From the NCBI GenBank assembly GCA_011800805.1, contig MPNW01000515.1, forward strand, positions 12,245 to 76,244: 64,000 nucleotides of DNA, written 5' to 3'. This document shows positions 13,829 through 25,014 of this stretch, one piece after another. The stretch is from Hirudo medicinalis. Lineage: Eukaryota > Annelida > Clitellata > Hirudinida > Hirudinidae. Position numbers and translations under genes: made by a program. Each line of letters begins with the position of its first letter. The first letter of the stretch is position 1. The notes beneath the pieces are model-generated. The model did not search any database. It had not been told where the DNA came from and saw only the letters and a list, made by a program, of their open reading frames with translations.

Positions 13829-14683
13829 ATGAATAAATGAAATCACGAATTACATTCAGTAGAACTTTTATCAAGCATTTCAGCGAATCGATGCCCACAT
13901 ACTTGATAAATTAATTTGTAAATTGTTTAAATTTAATTGATTAATTATATAATAAGTTATAATATATTCTCAGCCGACCTCTTGCAACGGTTGAATTGAA
14001 GAACTGCTTCGACCCGAGGGAGCACAAGAGGAACACGAGTCCCTGAAATCCTCACAACTGCCCTCAAACGATGAGTCACCAGCCACCATCTTCTCACTCA
14101 ATACCAACCCGTTCGCCATCCCCTCACCTGTGATCCTCTCATCCATCCCTTGGTCGCCCCCAAAGAACTTCATCGCAGAGGTTCTGTGTTCAACCCCTGG
14201 AAGTAGCAGAGATTTCAATTCGACAACAACTTCTTCTAATACATCGTGTGACGTCATCAAAGGGCTGGGTGTGGTCCGTGGTGGGGGACTACTGCTGTGA
14301 GGACGTGATTCGATTGATGTGCTCGTGTGGTCTGCCTCCACGCACAGCTCCTCCTCCAACTTCTGAAGGTCATCGAGGATCTCATCGAATCCTAAGGAGA
14401 TAATTGTGATGAAATTATTTATTTATTATAAATTATTAATAATTGTGATCAAACTATTCATTTCAATTTAATAATAATAATTGAAATTAAATTATTTATT
14501 ATAAATTATTCACAATAATTAGCATAAAATTAAGTGGTTGTTACTTTTAAATTACTTAATTAATTAATAAATTAAAATAAATAACCTGAATTAATGAAGG
14601 TTGATTACAGCAAAATACAATCATAATAATTCACCTCTGTTCTGTGGGACTTTGCATTGACGGAATGTTGGCTTCAAAAACAT
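7423..14683 (-). CDS. MRL-family adaptor (Mig-10/RIAM/lamellipodin-like), RA-PH protein
   Basis: A nine-exon model of 642 aa reads through without a break: 14635-14683, 13979-14391, 10944-11085, 10519-10640, 10133-10201, 8778-8918, 8432-8542, 8263-8364 and 7423-8202 (all minus). MRL adaptors link Ras-family GTPases to Ena/VASP, talin and actin at the membrane. Residues about 17-30 give [15 protein letters not shown], like the N-terminal helical segment of the family. The Ras-association domain spans about 155-243 ([30 protein letters not shown]). The PH domain spans about 270-395 ([59 protein letters not shown]). The tail is polar, with one LPPPPAEL motif near the end resembling an EVH1 ligand; the long proline-rich tails of vertebrate members are absent. 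The first exon is chosen by phase fit and its ATG and is the least certain part. Confidence 0.85.
9260..9882 (-). mobile_element. LTR-retrotransposon gag remnant in an MRL intron
   Basis: Minus-strand blocks in shifting frames resemble gag of Gypsy/BEL-type elements: [50 protein letters not shown], and a terminal zinc-knuckle region with spaced Cys/His ([29 protein letters not shown]). No protease, reverse transcriptase or LTR is visible next to it. It is frameshifted and non-functional, and lies between the MRL exons at 8778-8918 and 10133-10201. Confidence 0.65.
11146..11283 (+). repeat. GAT/GGT/GAC microsatellite in MRL intron
   Basis: Imperfect trinucleotide tract (GATGATGATG, GGTGGTGGTG, GACGATGATG) just upstream of the RA-domain exon in gene orientation. 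Open frames over it are low-complexity artefacts. Confidence 0.9.
12193..12219. promoter_or_regulatory. Pair of CACGTG E-boxes 21 bp apart
   Basis: Two identical TCACGTGGA sites have cores at 12193-12198 and 12214-12219, a spacing of two helical turns. They sit in the long MRL intron. CACGTG is the core bound by MYC/MAX, USF and TFEB/MITF-type factors; a role here is only a possibility. Confidence 0.35.
12281..12365 (+). mobile_element. Retroposon 3' tail fragment
   Basis: CTGACGCAAGTGGCGCATTG followed by TAAATTAATTT and a run of ATT then AGT triplets. It matches the LINE tail at about 60960-61030 and is probably a severely 5'-truncated copy. Confidence 0.5.
12837..12912. repeat. (ATCC)n / (TCCA)n tandem repeat
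   Basis: About 18 units of a tetranucleotide with a few CCGT variants; it produces a spurious Trp-Met-Asp-Gly repeat on the minus strand. Confidence 0.95.
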
Positions 14684-17600
14684 TTTTACAACAAAATTGA
14701 ACGTTTCTAATTTATTTTGATTATTAAAAATAATTTGTTCTTAAATATTGTTAGTTTAAGAATATGTTTGCAAGAATTATTAAGTCAAATAATAACGTGA
14801 GCGTTTATTAATGTTCCACAGATGATCGCCATGGAGTAACTGTAGAATCAGGTCTTTGGTTAGAAATCAATTTGTTGAACTCTGCCCCCCAATTAAATGT
14901 CTTTGTTTCAATTAATTATAAATTAAAGGGAACAAATGAAATCATTTTAATGAAAATTTATTGTAGCCTTTAACTTATTCAAATTAATTCACGAATTTAA
15001 TTAATCAGCAGATCAGCGAATAACATGACCGCCAACAAAGGATGGATGCAATTCCAATTTGAATCTCTGAAGGAGGAACATTTGATCTCTCCCCTGGAGA
15101 TTCATTCATCCGTCGACCATCCATCCTTCTTTTCAATCTTATTCCAAGACCAACAACCACACATCAGAGGTTAATGTCTAAAGAAGGCACGCCCCCTTTC
15201 AGATCACGACACGTTGTCTTAAACATTCGCCGTGAGGAATAACTTCGGCGTGTTTAAAATGAACGACTTTTGTGTGGATTTGGAGAGCAATTACTCAGCG
15301 TACTTATCTCCTTTAAACAGGGAGGATTTGCTTCACTCGGAGAAAAGATTTACAAGTTTAAATGTTGAGAGGGGAGGATCGTTGTTGTTGCTTTAGTTAT
15401 TGAGCTGTTCCCAAGCATTTCAATCATTTCAATCATTTCAATCGTGTCCTGGTGTCGTCAACCACACCCACAATTAACTCATGAAGTGTGTCACCAACTT
15501 TGGACGTCATCTTAAATGTCACGATTTGAAATGAAGTTTCTTGCAATTTCGCCTCATTATTATATTTTTATTATGTAATTTAAATTGTATTAAAAACACT
15601 TATAAGGAATATTTTAGGATTCGACAGCAGTTTTTCGATAAAGGGTGATGATGTAGCAAGCGTTTCCAATGCTCCGGATCTTTTAGAATTATCACCTTTG
15701 TTGTTCACAGACAAAACAAGAAATATTATCGAAATACATACATGTATATAATCATATTATGTATGACTAAATATTGTCAGTTTGTTGTTGTTGATGTTGT
15801 TGTTTAACTAAGGACGCAACAACGCAATGTAGTTGGTTTCGACTGAAGGGATCGATTGAAACCTGTGATTGTTTTGATTGAAAACTCCCCTGGGTATGTC
15901 AATCACAGCTTTGCGCTTTTAGGCTCAACCGGAGAATTTGCAAGACTTTGAAAGGAATTCTGGGAATTGAGTGCTAGTAACTTTAGGAATTTATTTTTCA
16001 CTTAAACAAGCTTTATAGCAATTTAAAACTGAATTATTAATTATTATTATTGATCATTAAATATGAGAAGTATCTAACTCATGTAAAATCGAAATAAAAC
16101 TCACATTGTCATCAGCACTTACGACTTCACTGCCATCTTTATCCCTCAAATTATTGTCCATTTGAAGATCAAATTTGTTCACAAGAACTTTCTTCCTTGT
16201 TGAGGCTTCCAATTTATAGGCCTGCATGTCCACTCAACGCCTCTTAAGTCATGATGACGATTGTTGAAGTTCGGCACGATGTTGCCGATGTTATTAAATG
16301 TTAATTATAAAAATGTAAAATTATTTATTTTTAAAAGGAATATTTAAGATCATGATCAGATCAGCTTTGCGATAATGATAACGATGATGAAAATGATAGT
16401 GATAATGAATATGACGATGATAATAACGATGATAATGATGATGACGATCTTCAATTATTTTTTAATCTACTTTTTAGAATTAACTTAGCAGTCTGTCAGA
16501 TGAGGAAAAGAAAGATTATCAACACATGTCACGATAAATATGAAGGTGAATGAAAGCATATTTCATTCATAAACAATAATTAATGACCTTATTCCATCCG
16601 AATATGTTGCAATATAGCTTTCAAATTTCACCTCTTGATATTACAAATTCTTGAAAAGCAACGAAACTTGAATTTCTTGCAGAAGGAAATTATTGACGAA
16701 GCCACGTTTGTTAGATCTCCTTTCATCACCAATTCCTGGGGTGCCTATCGGTACTTATAGGCCCTTAAAATTAAACTTTTTTTACCGTCCTATTTATTTT
16801 AGGTTATGTTTTTAACAGCCCGTAATCAAAAGCAACAAGGATTTATTAAGAAATTTGTCACAGGGGAGCGTAAACACCAAGAGTCGGGGTGCATAAAGCC
16901 CTGCGCGGTTGTAAATTTTCCTTACCACTGCAGTAACACCACCGCACATTCACACCACTTCCACAAGACCTTCAAACGTTACAGCGCCACATCCTCAACG
17001 TTGCAAGCGGTTTCTGCTTGCGGTATAACCAAATAAATTATGATATTGCATAAGGCAGATGACAAACAATGTTCCATGCCAGTCTCAGAAAAATGTATTT
17101 AGACTGATTTATTCAACAATGTCTTGAATCATTATTACAATTGATAAAAATCAATTGTTGAACTTTGTCTTGACCCAGACTCGTTCGTTTGACTTGTCTT
17201 CCGCCAGCAGACACTTACACAATGGTAAAAGCCTAGTCTTTAACGTAGCTGAAGCTAGCAGATACTCAAATTTAGTTTCAATTGCGAAGTTTTAAATTAT
17301 AATATTTGGAAACTACGTTTCAAATGCTTTTTAAAAATGACAAGTGTTTCGTTTGTCCGGAATCGTCATATTTATGGATGATCCAACCATTTCAGAAGAG
17401 ACACAAAAAAGTAGAAGTTGTAAACAATACAAGCCACAGAAACAAAGTATCTATCATATTATAATGAATATATTATAAAAATTTTAAATTTTAATTTATA
17501 TGTCGAAAAAATTTTTTTTGGTGCGGAAGTGGGTTTAAAATATAAATTTCTTCCGCGAAATAATTAATTTTTTAAAACTGCTTCCATGGTGATATCGCGG

Positions 17601-18071
17601 AATTTTTAACCATTACCGTGGTTTTGCGGTGGTAAAACCGCTTTCACCACCTCCGCGCAGGGCTCCAGTGCTACGGACTCGGACGCCATCTGATGAACTT
17701 TTTTCTTTTCTAAGGCCAAATTGAGCTAACTCCTTCAATGTACACAATTGCGAGTTTTCTGGGTTCTTGAAAGTGCAAATACCACCCCAGCGAGCGTACA
17801 GCTACTGGAGAGGGGTTGTTCTCAATATTTTTTGGGGGTAAATAAATCTCTGACCAACAACATTTAGCTTGACAACGGTAATACTTACCGAAGGTGAAAA
17901 ATGTTCAGTTTAACAGTCAGAGTTTATGATAATGTTGATCTTAATAATATTCCAAGTTATAATTCCAATGTATCTAAATCTTAAGAATGATCAACAATGG
18001 ACACCAAGACCCTTGAGGATCGCCAACTCGTTTATGCCTCTGTTACAAGATGGTCCAAAGTCAGTGGTATG
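14684..18071. other. Intergenic, no confident gene
   Basis: AT-rich upstream region of the MRL gene with some TTG and GAT tracts (about 15790 and 16375-16450). A 45-codon ORF at 15259-15396 (+) begins in an AAAATGA context but resembles nothing I know. A short palindromic-ended repeat at 16897-17672 is listed separately. Confidence 0.5.
16897..17672. mobile_element. Possible non-autonomous DNA element (inverted GCCCTGCGCGG ends)
   Basis: GCCCTGCGCGG at about 16900-16910 reappears inverted near 17657-17667, each followed inwards by related runs such as TTACCAC. Nothing coding lies between. The match is short beyond the first 11 bases, and no target duplication was identified. Confidence 0.3.
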
Positions 18072-18206
18072 CAGCGCCGGATTTACCCAAGTGGAAGCCC
18101 AGAAGTCTCTCCTGTTGCCCCCCCATGACAAGCAAAAAATAGTTTTCTTTGGTTGATGGGGGCCCCATGCGGTGGCACATTCCAACCAAGCCTAAATCCG
18201 GTACTG
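18072..18206. mobile_element. 135-bp MITE with hAT-type 8-bp target-site duplication
   Basis: The element runs from CAGCGCCGGATTTA to TAAATCCGGTACTG, an imperfect terminal inverted repeat. It is flanked on both sides by the exact 8-mer GTGGTATG (18064-18071 and 18207-18214). CAG...CTG ends with an 8-bp duplication are typical of hAT-superfamily non-autonomous elements. The internal region is related to 30952-31302, a longer, more decayed copy in the opposite orientation. Confidence 0.85.
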
Positions 18207-19371
18207 GTGGTATGTTGACTTAATGCCAGCTTTCCACGATTCAAGTACTCACTAGGAGAAATGCTCCTACTCCACTTTTCTGCTTTTTTGTTGAGAATTT
18301 CTTACCAATGACCCTTTCGCTCGTGAATTGAAAAAATAAAGTGAATAAATAATGAATTAGGCAGATAATAATCCGTAAGGTAGTAAGGAGTAAAAAGCGT
18401 GACGTCATTTCGCGCCTCCAGTGTCAAGAAAAGTCTTCAGACTTTTATTTTTTTTTATGAAAAGTGAGTGAGTTGTTCGTTTTATGAGTTTTAGGCTCAT
18501 TCAATGATAGTTTTATTTTTACGTTGGAAAATAATTTTTCTTTTGCTTTGGTGTTATTTTGGCAACTTTGACCAGCTGAAATAATTTTCCACCAAGCCTG
18601 CCCGCATGTTGAAATCAAAAACAAATGCAGTCTTATCTCATCGTCACCAGAAAAAATTCACTTAAATTATTTCTGCAAAGATCCTCTTTTAAGAACAAGT
18701 CATGCATTGAGCTTGAATTGACATCTTATATCAAATTGACATCATGCATAATCAAACCAATTTCCAAATGAATTTCCAAACAACTTACAACTTCATTTTC
18801 AAATTACAAAATCGCTGAAAACATTAGATTATAACAACATCATTAAAACAATCGCCACTAGACAACTACCTCATAAAGTACAGTCCTTCACAACTGTAGG
18901 TAAAAACTTTCAAACTGCTAATTCTGCTAAAATTCAAATTTAAAACAACTTGACAAACTTAATCCAAAACCTTTAAGAATGATAAAGGAAAAAGTTTAAT
19001 TAAAAATAAGATGCCTATAAATAACATTTTTCAAAATATATTTATAAACATTAGAAGCTGAAATGGAGCATTGAAACCCCAGAATATCAGTTAAGAATAT
19101 TAGTGATTTGGCAGATGAATGCCACAAAATGGAAAAGCAAAATGTGAAACGATCATAACAACTGAGACTAGAATCAACTCATTGACTTTCCTGCAAAATG
19201 TAAAGTGCAAAATAACTAATCCTAGCCAGTGAGAATTGGATACATAATAAATACCAAATTAATTAAAAGAACAAATCCTGGTAACCAAAAATGTCACCTG
19301 CTTATTATGTCATGTCAAACGGAATAATATTTTGAATGTTATCACAGCAAAACTGACACATTCAAATGTAT
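18207..19371. other. Intergenic, no gene seen
   Basis: AT-rich sequence downstream of the Hv1-like gene. The only notable motif is the CRE/E2F-like site at 18400-18416. Confidence 0.5.
18400..18416. promoter_or_regulatory. Full CRE palindrome abutting an E2F-like site
   Basis: TGACGTCA (18400-18407) is followed directly by TTTCGCGCC, both strong motif matches in an otherwise AT-rich area. No recognised gene starts nearby, so this may mark an unannotated non-coding first exon or be chance. Confidence 0.3.
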
Positions 19372-20301
19372 TCATGTCATATTTGATGGTTCCCCAGCAT
19401 CAAAAACTGCACTATTGACTTCCACAACAACACTGATTGTTTCCCCAACTGATGGCTTTTCCATGGATGTGAATGAAATTCCATGTTTCTTGAGAAGTTC
19501 CTGAAGAATGGATATTTCTTTGTCCTGGGCAGCACAATAGTGCCTGTACTTTGAAAGTTCCCTTTCAATGGCTTCCTTTCTTCTCCTTTCATGCCTTAAG
19601 TGTCTTCCTGCCTCGGCCTTGATGGACAAAATGATGCCTGGAGGCATTGAGAAACATGATATTTCTCAAAAAACTAATACTTAATTTTGGAAAGACTTAC
19701 AGTTGAGAATTTTTCCAATTCTCCACAATCTTAGGAGAATCATGAGACCAACACTAGGTTGAGGACCCTCATATCGAGAAGTAGCAACATCCAAGGAAAA
19801 CGTTGCCACAATCACTACACCATCAAACACTTCCATTTTGCTCTTGAAGAATTCCAACTTCAAACTGAATATTTTTAATGATAGCTCAATCACAAATAAA
19901 ACGAGTAGCCCGATAGATATGCAGTGGAAAACGTGAGGAATGGAACTTTTTGCCTGCCCAAGAAGCTCTATTATGTTTGCTTGAACAAACAACCCCAAAA
20001 TAACAATTAAACCATTGAAGAGAACCAGTGACACTACAACGATTTGGAACTTAATTGTGTCAACTATGTGGGCCAAATGTTGACTCCAAGTCATAGCATA
20101 CGGCTTTCCATCTTCGCAATCAGTTGTTACTGAACTGGTGGAATCATCCTTCTCAATGACTCTTTCCGTTTCTTCTGTGGACTTTGTCTTCTTGAAGCCT
20201 TCAACTCTCATCTGGAAATATTATTCTAAGTTAACCTTCGTTATGAAAATTAAAATACGTTAAACATCTCCACATAATATTCAACACTTTACCAGCACCA
20301 T
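19372..20301 (-). CDS. hvcn1-like: Voltage-gated proton channel-like protein (Hv1 family) with Asn at the selectivity-filter site
   Basis: Hv1 proteins are four-helix voltage sensors that conduct protons and dimerise through a C-terminal coiled coil. Exons 20293-20301, 19701-20211 and 19372-19637 give 261 aa; the start ATG lies in GCCATGG and the last intron is only 63 bp. S1 is FQIVVVSLVLFNGLIVILG, S2 includes FHCISIGLLVLFVIELSLK, S3 is MEVFDGVVIVATFSLDV and S4 is LMILLRLWRIGKILN. A coiled coil follows, ending ISILQELLKKHGISF, very like the Hv1 C-terminus. Conserved: the S2 Glu and Lys, both S3 Asp, the first two S4 Arg with Trp between them (third is Lys), and one of two zinc-binding His. 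The position aligning with human Asp112 is Asn (codon complement at 20014-20016), and the later S1 acidic residues are also absent. Proton conduction therefore cannot be assumed; a TMEM266-like sensor is an alternative. Confidence 0.88.
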
Positions 20302-20639
20302 GGCTATAGCGATTTAATTCATTACGCACGTCAGTGCGAACTTATTTTTCTCAGTATTTTCAGGGTGCGTTCAACCAAAAGAAGAACGTCATTAAAACAT
20401 GAACTCGCTTTTAGTAACTCAAAGTCTCAACTAAAAAAACATAAAAAATTATTTTTGACACAAACTTTATGATTTGTAGATTCGTAAAAACCTCCAGGGA
20501 GAGATGCAAAGTATTCAATACTTCTAAGTTGTTAGATGATGCCATAGATAGCCAAATATTAACTTCATGCTTATCAGTTTCAAGACTAAGATCTTGTGTT
20601 AAACATTAATATGTAATAACCGTAGCGCTAAAAATTAAG
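20302..20639. other. Upstream region of the Hv1-like gene
   Basis: Probable 5' flank of the minus-strand gene; no TATA box or other clear core element recognised. Confidence 0.4.
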
Positions 20640-22195
20640 GGAATGTCCTCCATTGTCCCCCAACTAGGAAAACAGTAGAAGAATCCAGGGAGATAATTAA
20701 AGGAGAGTTAAATAGCTTAGTCAAAAAGTATGTTCCTCAGCAAAATAAGGCACAGAAGAAACGACCGTGGATCACCAGAGAAGTAATCACGGCTAAAAGG
20801 GCAGAATATAAAGCTTGGAAAAAGATGAAAGCAGTGACAAGATCAGAACTTCAGGAAGTAGAAATAAATTTAAAAGGGAGCAAAAATAAGTTATTGGAAA
20901 AATATATTGAAAAGAGAAATGGAGCTGACAGAATTAGCAAAGCATCATATGAAAGCAGGATAGCAAGTAACATAAAATGTGATAGCAAGAGCTTCTTCAG
21001 GTGTGTTAGGTGTAAACAAAAAGTTAAGGATAGAATTAGGCTATTAAAGAATGGTAAGGGAGAAACTGTTGAGTCTTTGGAAGAAACAGCAAATCTACTA
21101 AACGGATATTTTAGTTCAGTGTTCACTAAGGAAAGATTAGACAATACACCAGAGCCAGCAAGGAGAATCAAAGAGGAAGAGGTTAAGTTAGACGTGATAG
21201 AATTCACTAAAGAAGATGTGATTAAGCAGCTAGAAAAACTACAATTTGATAAGAGTACTGGAGTGCATGGCATCCACCAAAAGCTGCTTTATGAGACAAG
21301 GATAGAAATTGGGGAGGCAAATTTATTCAAGAAGTCCATAAACTCAGGAGAACTACCAATGGACTGGAAGGATGCGGTTGTAGTTCCCCTGTTTAAAAAA
21401 GGATGCAGAAGCTCACCTGGTAACTACAGACCAGTGAGTCTGACTTCTATGGCAGATGCTATTTAATGTGAACAAGTGCTCAGTCATACATTTGGGGAAT
21501 AGGAATAGGATGGTAGGATATGAATTTGGGGGACAGATGTTAAACCAGTCAGAACAAGAAAGAGATCTGGGAGTGATTATGCACAAGAGTGGAAAATCAA
21601 CGAAAGAATGTGCAGCTGCTAAGAGAGCAAACAGGATATTAGGTATGACAAAGAAGACAGTGGTCAGCAAGGAGAAAAGCATCACATTAAAGTTGTATAA
21701 GGCATTGGTGAGACCCCATCTGGAGTACTGCATTCAAGTTTGGAACCCCCATTTACAGAAGGACATTGAAAGGATGCAGAGAAGAGCAACAAGGATGATT
21801 AAGGGTCTAGGAAAGTTGAGTTATGAGGATAAAGTAAGAAGTTGCAAATCAACAAGCCAAGAAATAAGCAGTAGAGGTGATCTCATAGAAACATTCAAGA
21901 TATTAACAGGAAGAGAAGATTTATCACCTGAACATTTCCTTGAGGCCACCAAAAGCAGTTCCACAAAAGGGCATGAATGTAAGCCGTATAGGAAAGCAGC
22001 GGTACTCTGAAGATTAATTACTTCAGCATGTGAGTAGTTACACTGTGGAGCAAGCTTGATGAGGAGACAATATATTCAGATTCGGTGGAACTATTTAAAA
22101 TAGGGCTATCGAAATGTGAATATTGTATTAAATAGGAGTGATTGATCACACAAATTAGTCTACTTAAACCACTATAAATTAATGTTATGTTATGT
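20640..22195 (+). mobile_element. LINE (CR1/Rex-like) with the reverse-transcriptase core deleted
   Basis: An ORF from about 20660 to 21466 gives the endonuclease-RT linker and the start of RT: RPWITREVITAKRAEYKAWK, KSFFRCVRCKQKVKD, LDVIEFTKEDVIKQLEKLQ, MDWKDAVVVPLFKKG, GNYRPVSLTS. It then jumps at about 21450 to the RT C-terminal part (NVNKCSVIHLG, ERDLGVIMHKSGKSTKEC, ALVRPHLEYCIQVWNPHLQK), ending near 22010. The segment with the YADD-type catalytic motif is missing. A 3' tail of ATGTTATGTTATTT type ends the copy near 22195. Endonuclease is absent (5' truncation). Frames are otherwise open, so the copy is fairly young. Confidence 0.85.
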
Positions 22196-22424
22196 TATTT
22201 GGCCTCTGTTACTCCCAAATGACGCCCAGCAGCATCCAATGTCAGCAGAACATTCCCAATGAGCACAAACATTTTTTTTTATACTCTTTATCAATAAGTA
22301 AAATAATTGCGGTATAACTGTATGCTTTAATCTACCAAAGCAAAGCTTGTTGTACTAGAACTTCCATTTCACAACTAAATCCATTGAAATGTTCCTGATT
22401 ATCATGGAGCAGAGCATAATTAGA

Positions 22425-24786
22425 TTATGACTCCTCAGGAAAATTGAACAAATCATCGTCTTTTTCTTCTTCATTTTGTATTGATAACTCTTCCATAATT
22501 TTTGATAAGTGAGAGTTCTCTTTTCTCTGTCAAAATTAAACCACAGTAACAAATAAATGAAGGATTTCTTTCAAAAGGATTTTCAAAGGTCAAAGACAAA
22601 CTTTTGATGCATCTATTTTGAGAATGTTGGATGCATCCAGTCTATAAAAAAATGAAATAAATAACGACGTTTTAACATACTTGTTGTTAGCAAGCCAAGA
22701 AGTAACTGCAATTATTCTAATGTTTTAATATGGTTAAATAACAACTGTCACTGTCACCCCATTAAAAACAATAGTTGTAATCTTAAAAACCATGTGGCCT
22801 GTCGAGAATAATGCAGACAACAACCTGCTGATGAAACCAACCTCTGCTCAAGCTGTTTCTCATTGTTAGTTACATCCTCGTTGGTCACATCAACATCAAA
22901 CAAATCCAACTGAAACTCTGTGTTGTTAACTTCACTTGGTTTGTTTGCCTTCACACCGATCAACTTTGTCAAAACTTCTATTTGAGATTTTGCTTTTGGA
23001 TCAAGGATTAGGTTTTCCTTAACAAGGTAAAGTTAGGTTAAAGTTGATGAGTGCAACCACAATTAAAAAAAATATCTGGTATTACTTTAAAGTTAAATTA
23101 AGATTTTATAATTAATTTGTCTTCAAGATTTTCAATCTTCAAGAATACATAACATTATGTATTAAAGTGTCTATTAATTATTAAAAATTAATAATTATCA
23201 ATGCAAATGTAATGCTTCTGGAAACATTTTTCTGGAAATTCTTGGAACTCACACATGTTCCTCCTTTAACTGCTTGAGGTTGTGATAAATTTGAAATAGA
23301 ATCAGCGCTTGCATACCTAGATCAGCACCAATATGGTGGTAATATGGAAAAAATATAAAGACAGCAGAGTTACAGCTTAAAAAGAAAGATTTCAAACATG
23401 TTTCTGCCCAGGCTGATGATTCGGTCTCCACTGGGCTCATAAGAAGGCATTATTCGAGACATCTTCAAGTGGCCAATGCCACAATCAAAATCATCGACAT
23501 CCATTTGCCTGTCACCTACTGAATGAACTCTGCATGCCAACAAAAGAAATTGTTCACTGCATGAATTGTGACATTCTCAATGTTCATACTTAATCTTGCC
23601 AGGCATGTTGTAACCAATGGGAAGATCACCACTAATGTCTAATCTGAACATACCTCTGTCATCTTGCAAGTTCTCTTTCAGAAATAATGATACCTAAAAA
23701 ATATTTGTAACGTTACAATCCAAAAAAATTTCTGACATACAATTAATTGCTTTAACTTCACAAATATTTCACAAAAATCAAATATGTAGTAAGAAAATTC
23801 AATCAACTGAGCTCCATTTTTGTAAAATTTCCTATTAAGCCTATTCTTTGACTCAGCAACAATGGATGTGCACTTAAAACAAAAGCAGGTACTTTTCCTG
23901 ACACCAATAACGAGGATGAGAACCATGAAAAAGCCTTTTCAAACCAGCAATTTATTGGTGAAGAAATATCAAAAGAAACACCAACAAACCCTGATCTTAT
24001 AATCCTTGAAAAAATGCAAGAGACAGAATTTGATGTTCATAAATGTACCAGGACTCAAGCTTGCATAATACTGTAAAATGTTTTGTTTTACTTTAAAATG
24101 TTTGGAATAATTGTAACAATTGGTAATACCAGTTTTAGTTGATCATAAATAGGGGAAAATAAATTGTTCACACTCGCAACATTTGATGTGACAGCGCTCC
24201 TCATTTGATCCAAATGATTCAAGGCAATTAGAAGAATATCTTGGGGTCTCTTACAAACTGTGATTTGATATTTCACAGCCATCACCATCAAGTCATACAG
24301 CTAAAAATAAGTGAAAATTCCATTGCAATATTGTTACTAAATTACTGCAAGGCATTCAAGGCATTAAATAACTTTTTAAGATTATAAAGCTTCAATACCA
24401 TAAATCTTAAACCATCAAAATTAACAGAAGTTCTTATCTAAAATCAAATATAAAAATTCCATACTCTGCTCATGCTTGTGGGATTCAGCTTCATAATAGA
24501 AGAATGGGCTATTTTGTCAAACAGTGTCTTCCAAGAATCATTAGAATACAAGATGCCAGTATTAAACATTGTTTTAATAACATGTTGGTCAAACATGGCT
24601 TTCAGAAGGTCTTCCATAACTGAAATACTTATTAGATTTAAGAATGGGAAATATGCCATTATTTTATAACTAACCTCTTATTTTCTTTGAGGCCGAAACA
24701 TTTTGGGCCCTAAGTCTTTGGTCAATTATGTAAATCATTTCACCCCCTAAAGAACAATATAACAGCGGCAACGCACGGGCAGACAT
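22425..24786 (-). CDS. oscp1: OSCP1 / NOR1 homologue (organic solute carrier partner 1)
   Basis: Nine exons fit one frame: 24675-24786, 24465-24619, 24130-24300, 23990-24070, 23590-23693, 23374-23529, 23253-23316, 22842-23017 and 22425-22524, giving 372 aa against about 380 in vertebrates. OSCP1 is a conserved cytosolic protein reported to modulate organic-ion transporters and found in ciliated organisms; its biochemical activity is not established. Diagnostic segments in order: PLLYCSLGGEMIYIIDQRL at the N-terminus, HSSIMKLNPTSM, YDLMVMAVKYQITVCKRP, LNHLDQMRSAV, VSLFLKENLQDDRG, LGRNMF, and VLTKLIGVKANKPSE followed by FQLDLFD near the C-terminus. Splice sites are canonical; the last acceptor (AG after GACAG) was chosen by frame. 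The gene diverges from the MFSD9-like gene, with 228 bp between the two ATGs. Confidence 0.93.
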
Positions 24787-25014
24787 TTTAGTTGTGCGTC
24801 TGCGTTCCATGTTAATTGACCTTAATAAGCTCAAGCTGTTTTTTTAAAAGTTAATATTTAAAAAAATTTTTAGCATGCACATTTTTTAAAATAATTATGT
24901 TATTGTTAATCAAAATATTATTTAAACATTTTCAAAACCAAGCACATTTCAACTAATATTCCATATGTAAACAAAACCTAAAACGTCAGCAAGAACACGA
25001 GTTTATTAAATAAA
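24787..25014. promoter_or_regulatory. Candidate bidirectional promoter, OSCP1 / MFSD9-like
   Basis: Only 228 bp separate the divergent start codons, so both promoters must lie here or overlap neighbouring exons. The block ACCTAAAACGTCAGCAA next to the MFSD9-like ATG is conserved upstream of the second copy (about 31450-31490) and contains a CRE half-site. Confidence 0.5.

Larger units (their letters stand above)
11286..13978. other. Large MRL intron rich in simple repeats
   Basis: Between the exons at 10944-11085 and 13979-14391 this stretch has (TTG)n near 11740 and 13050, (ATT)n near 11980-12080, a retroposon tail at 12281-12365, an ATCC tract at 12837-12912 and (TAAA)n near 13795-13830. 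No exon was recognised. Confidence 0.7.

Noticed and set aside
15259..15396. 45-codon small ORF starting MNDFCVDLESNY
   Set aside because: No homologue recognised, no splice or promoter support; length is within chance.
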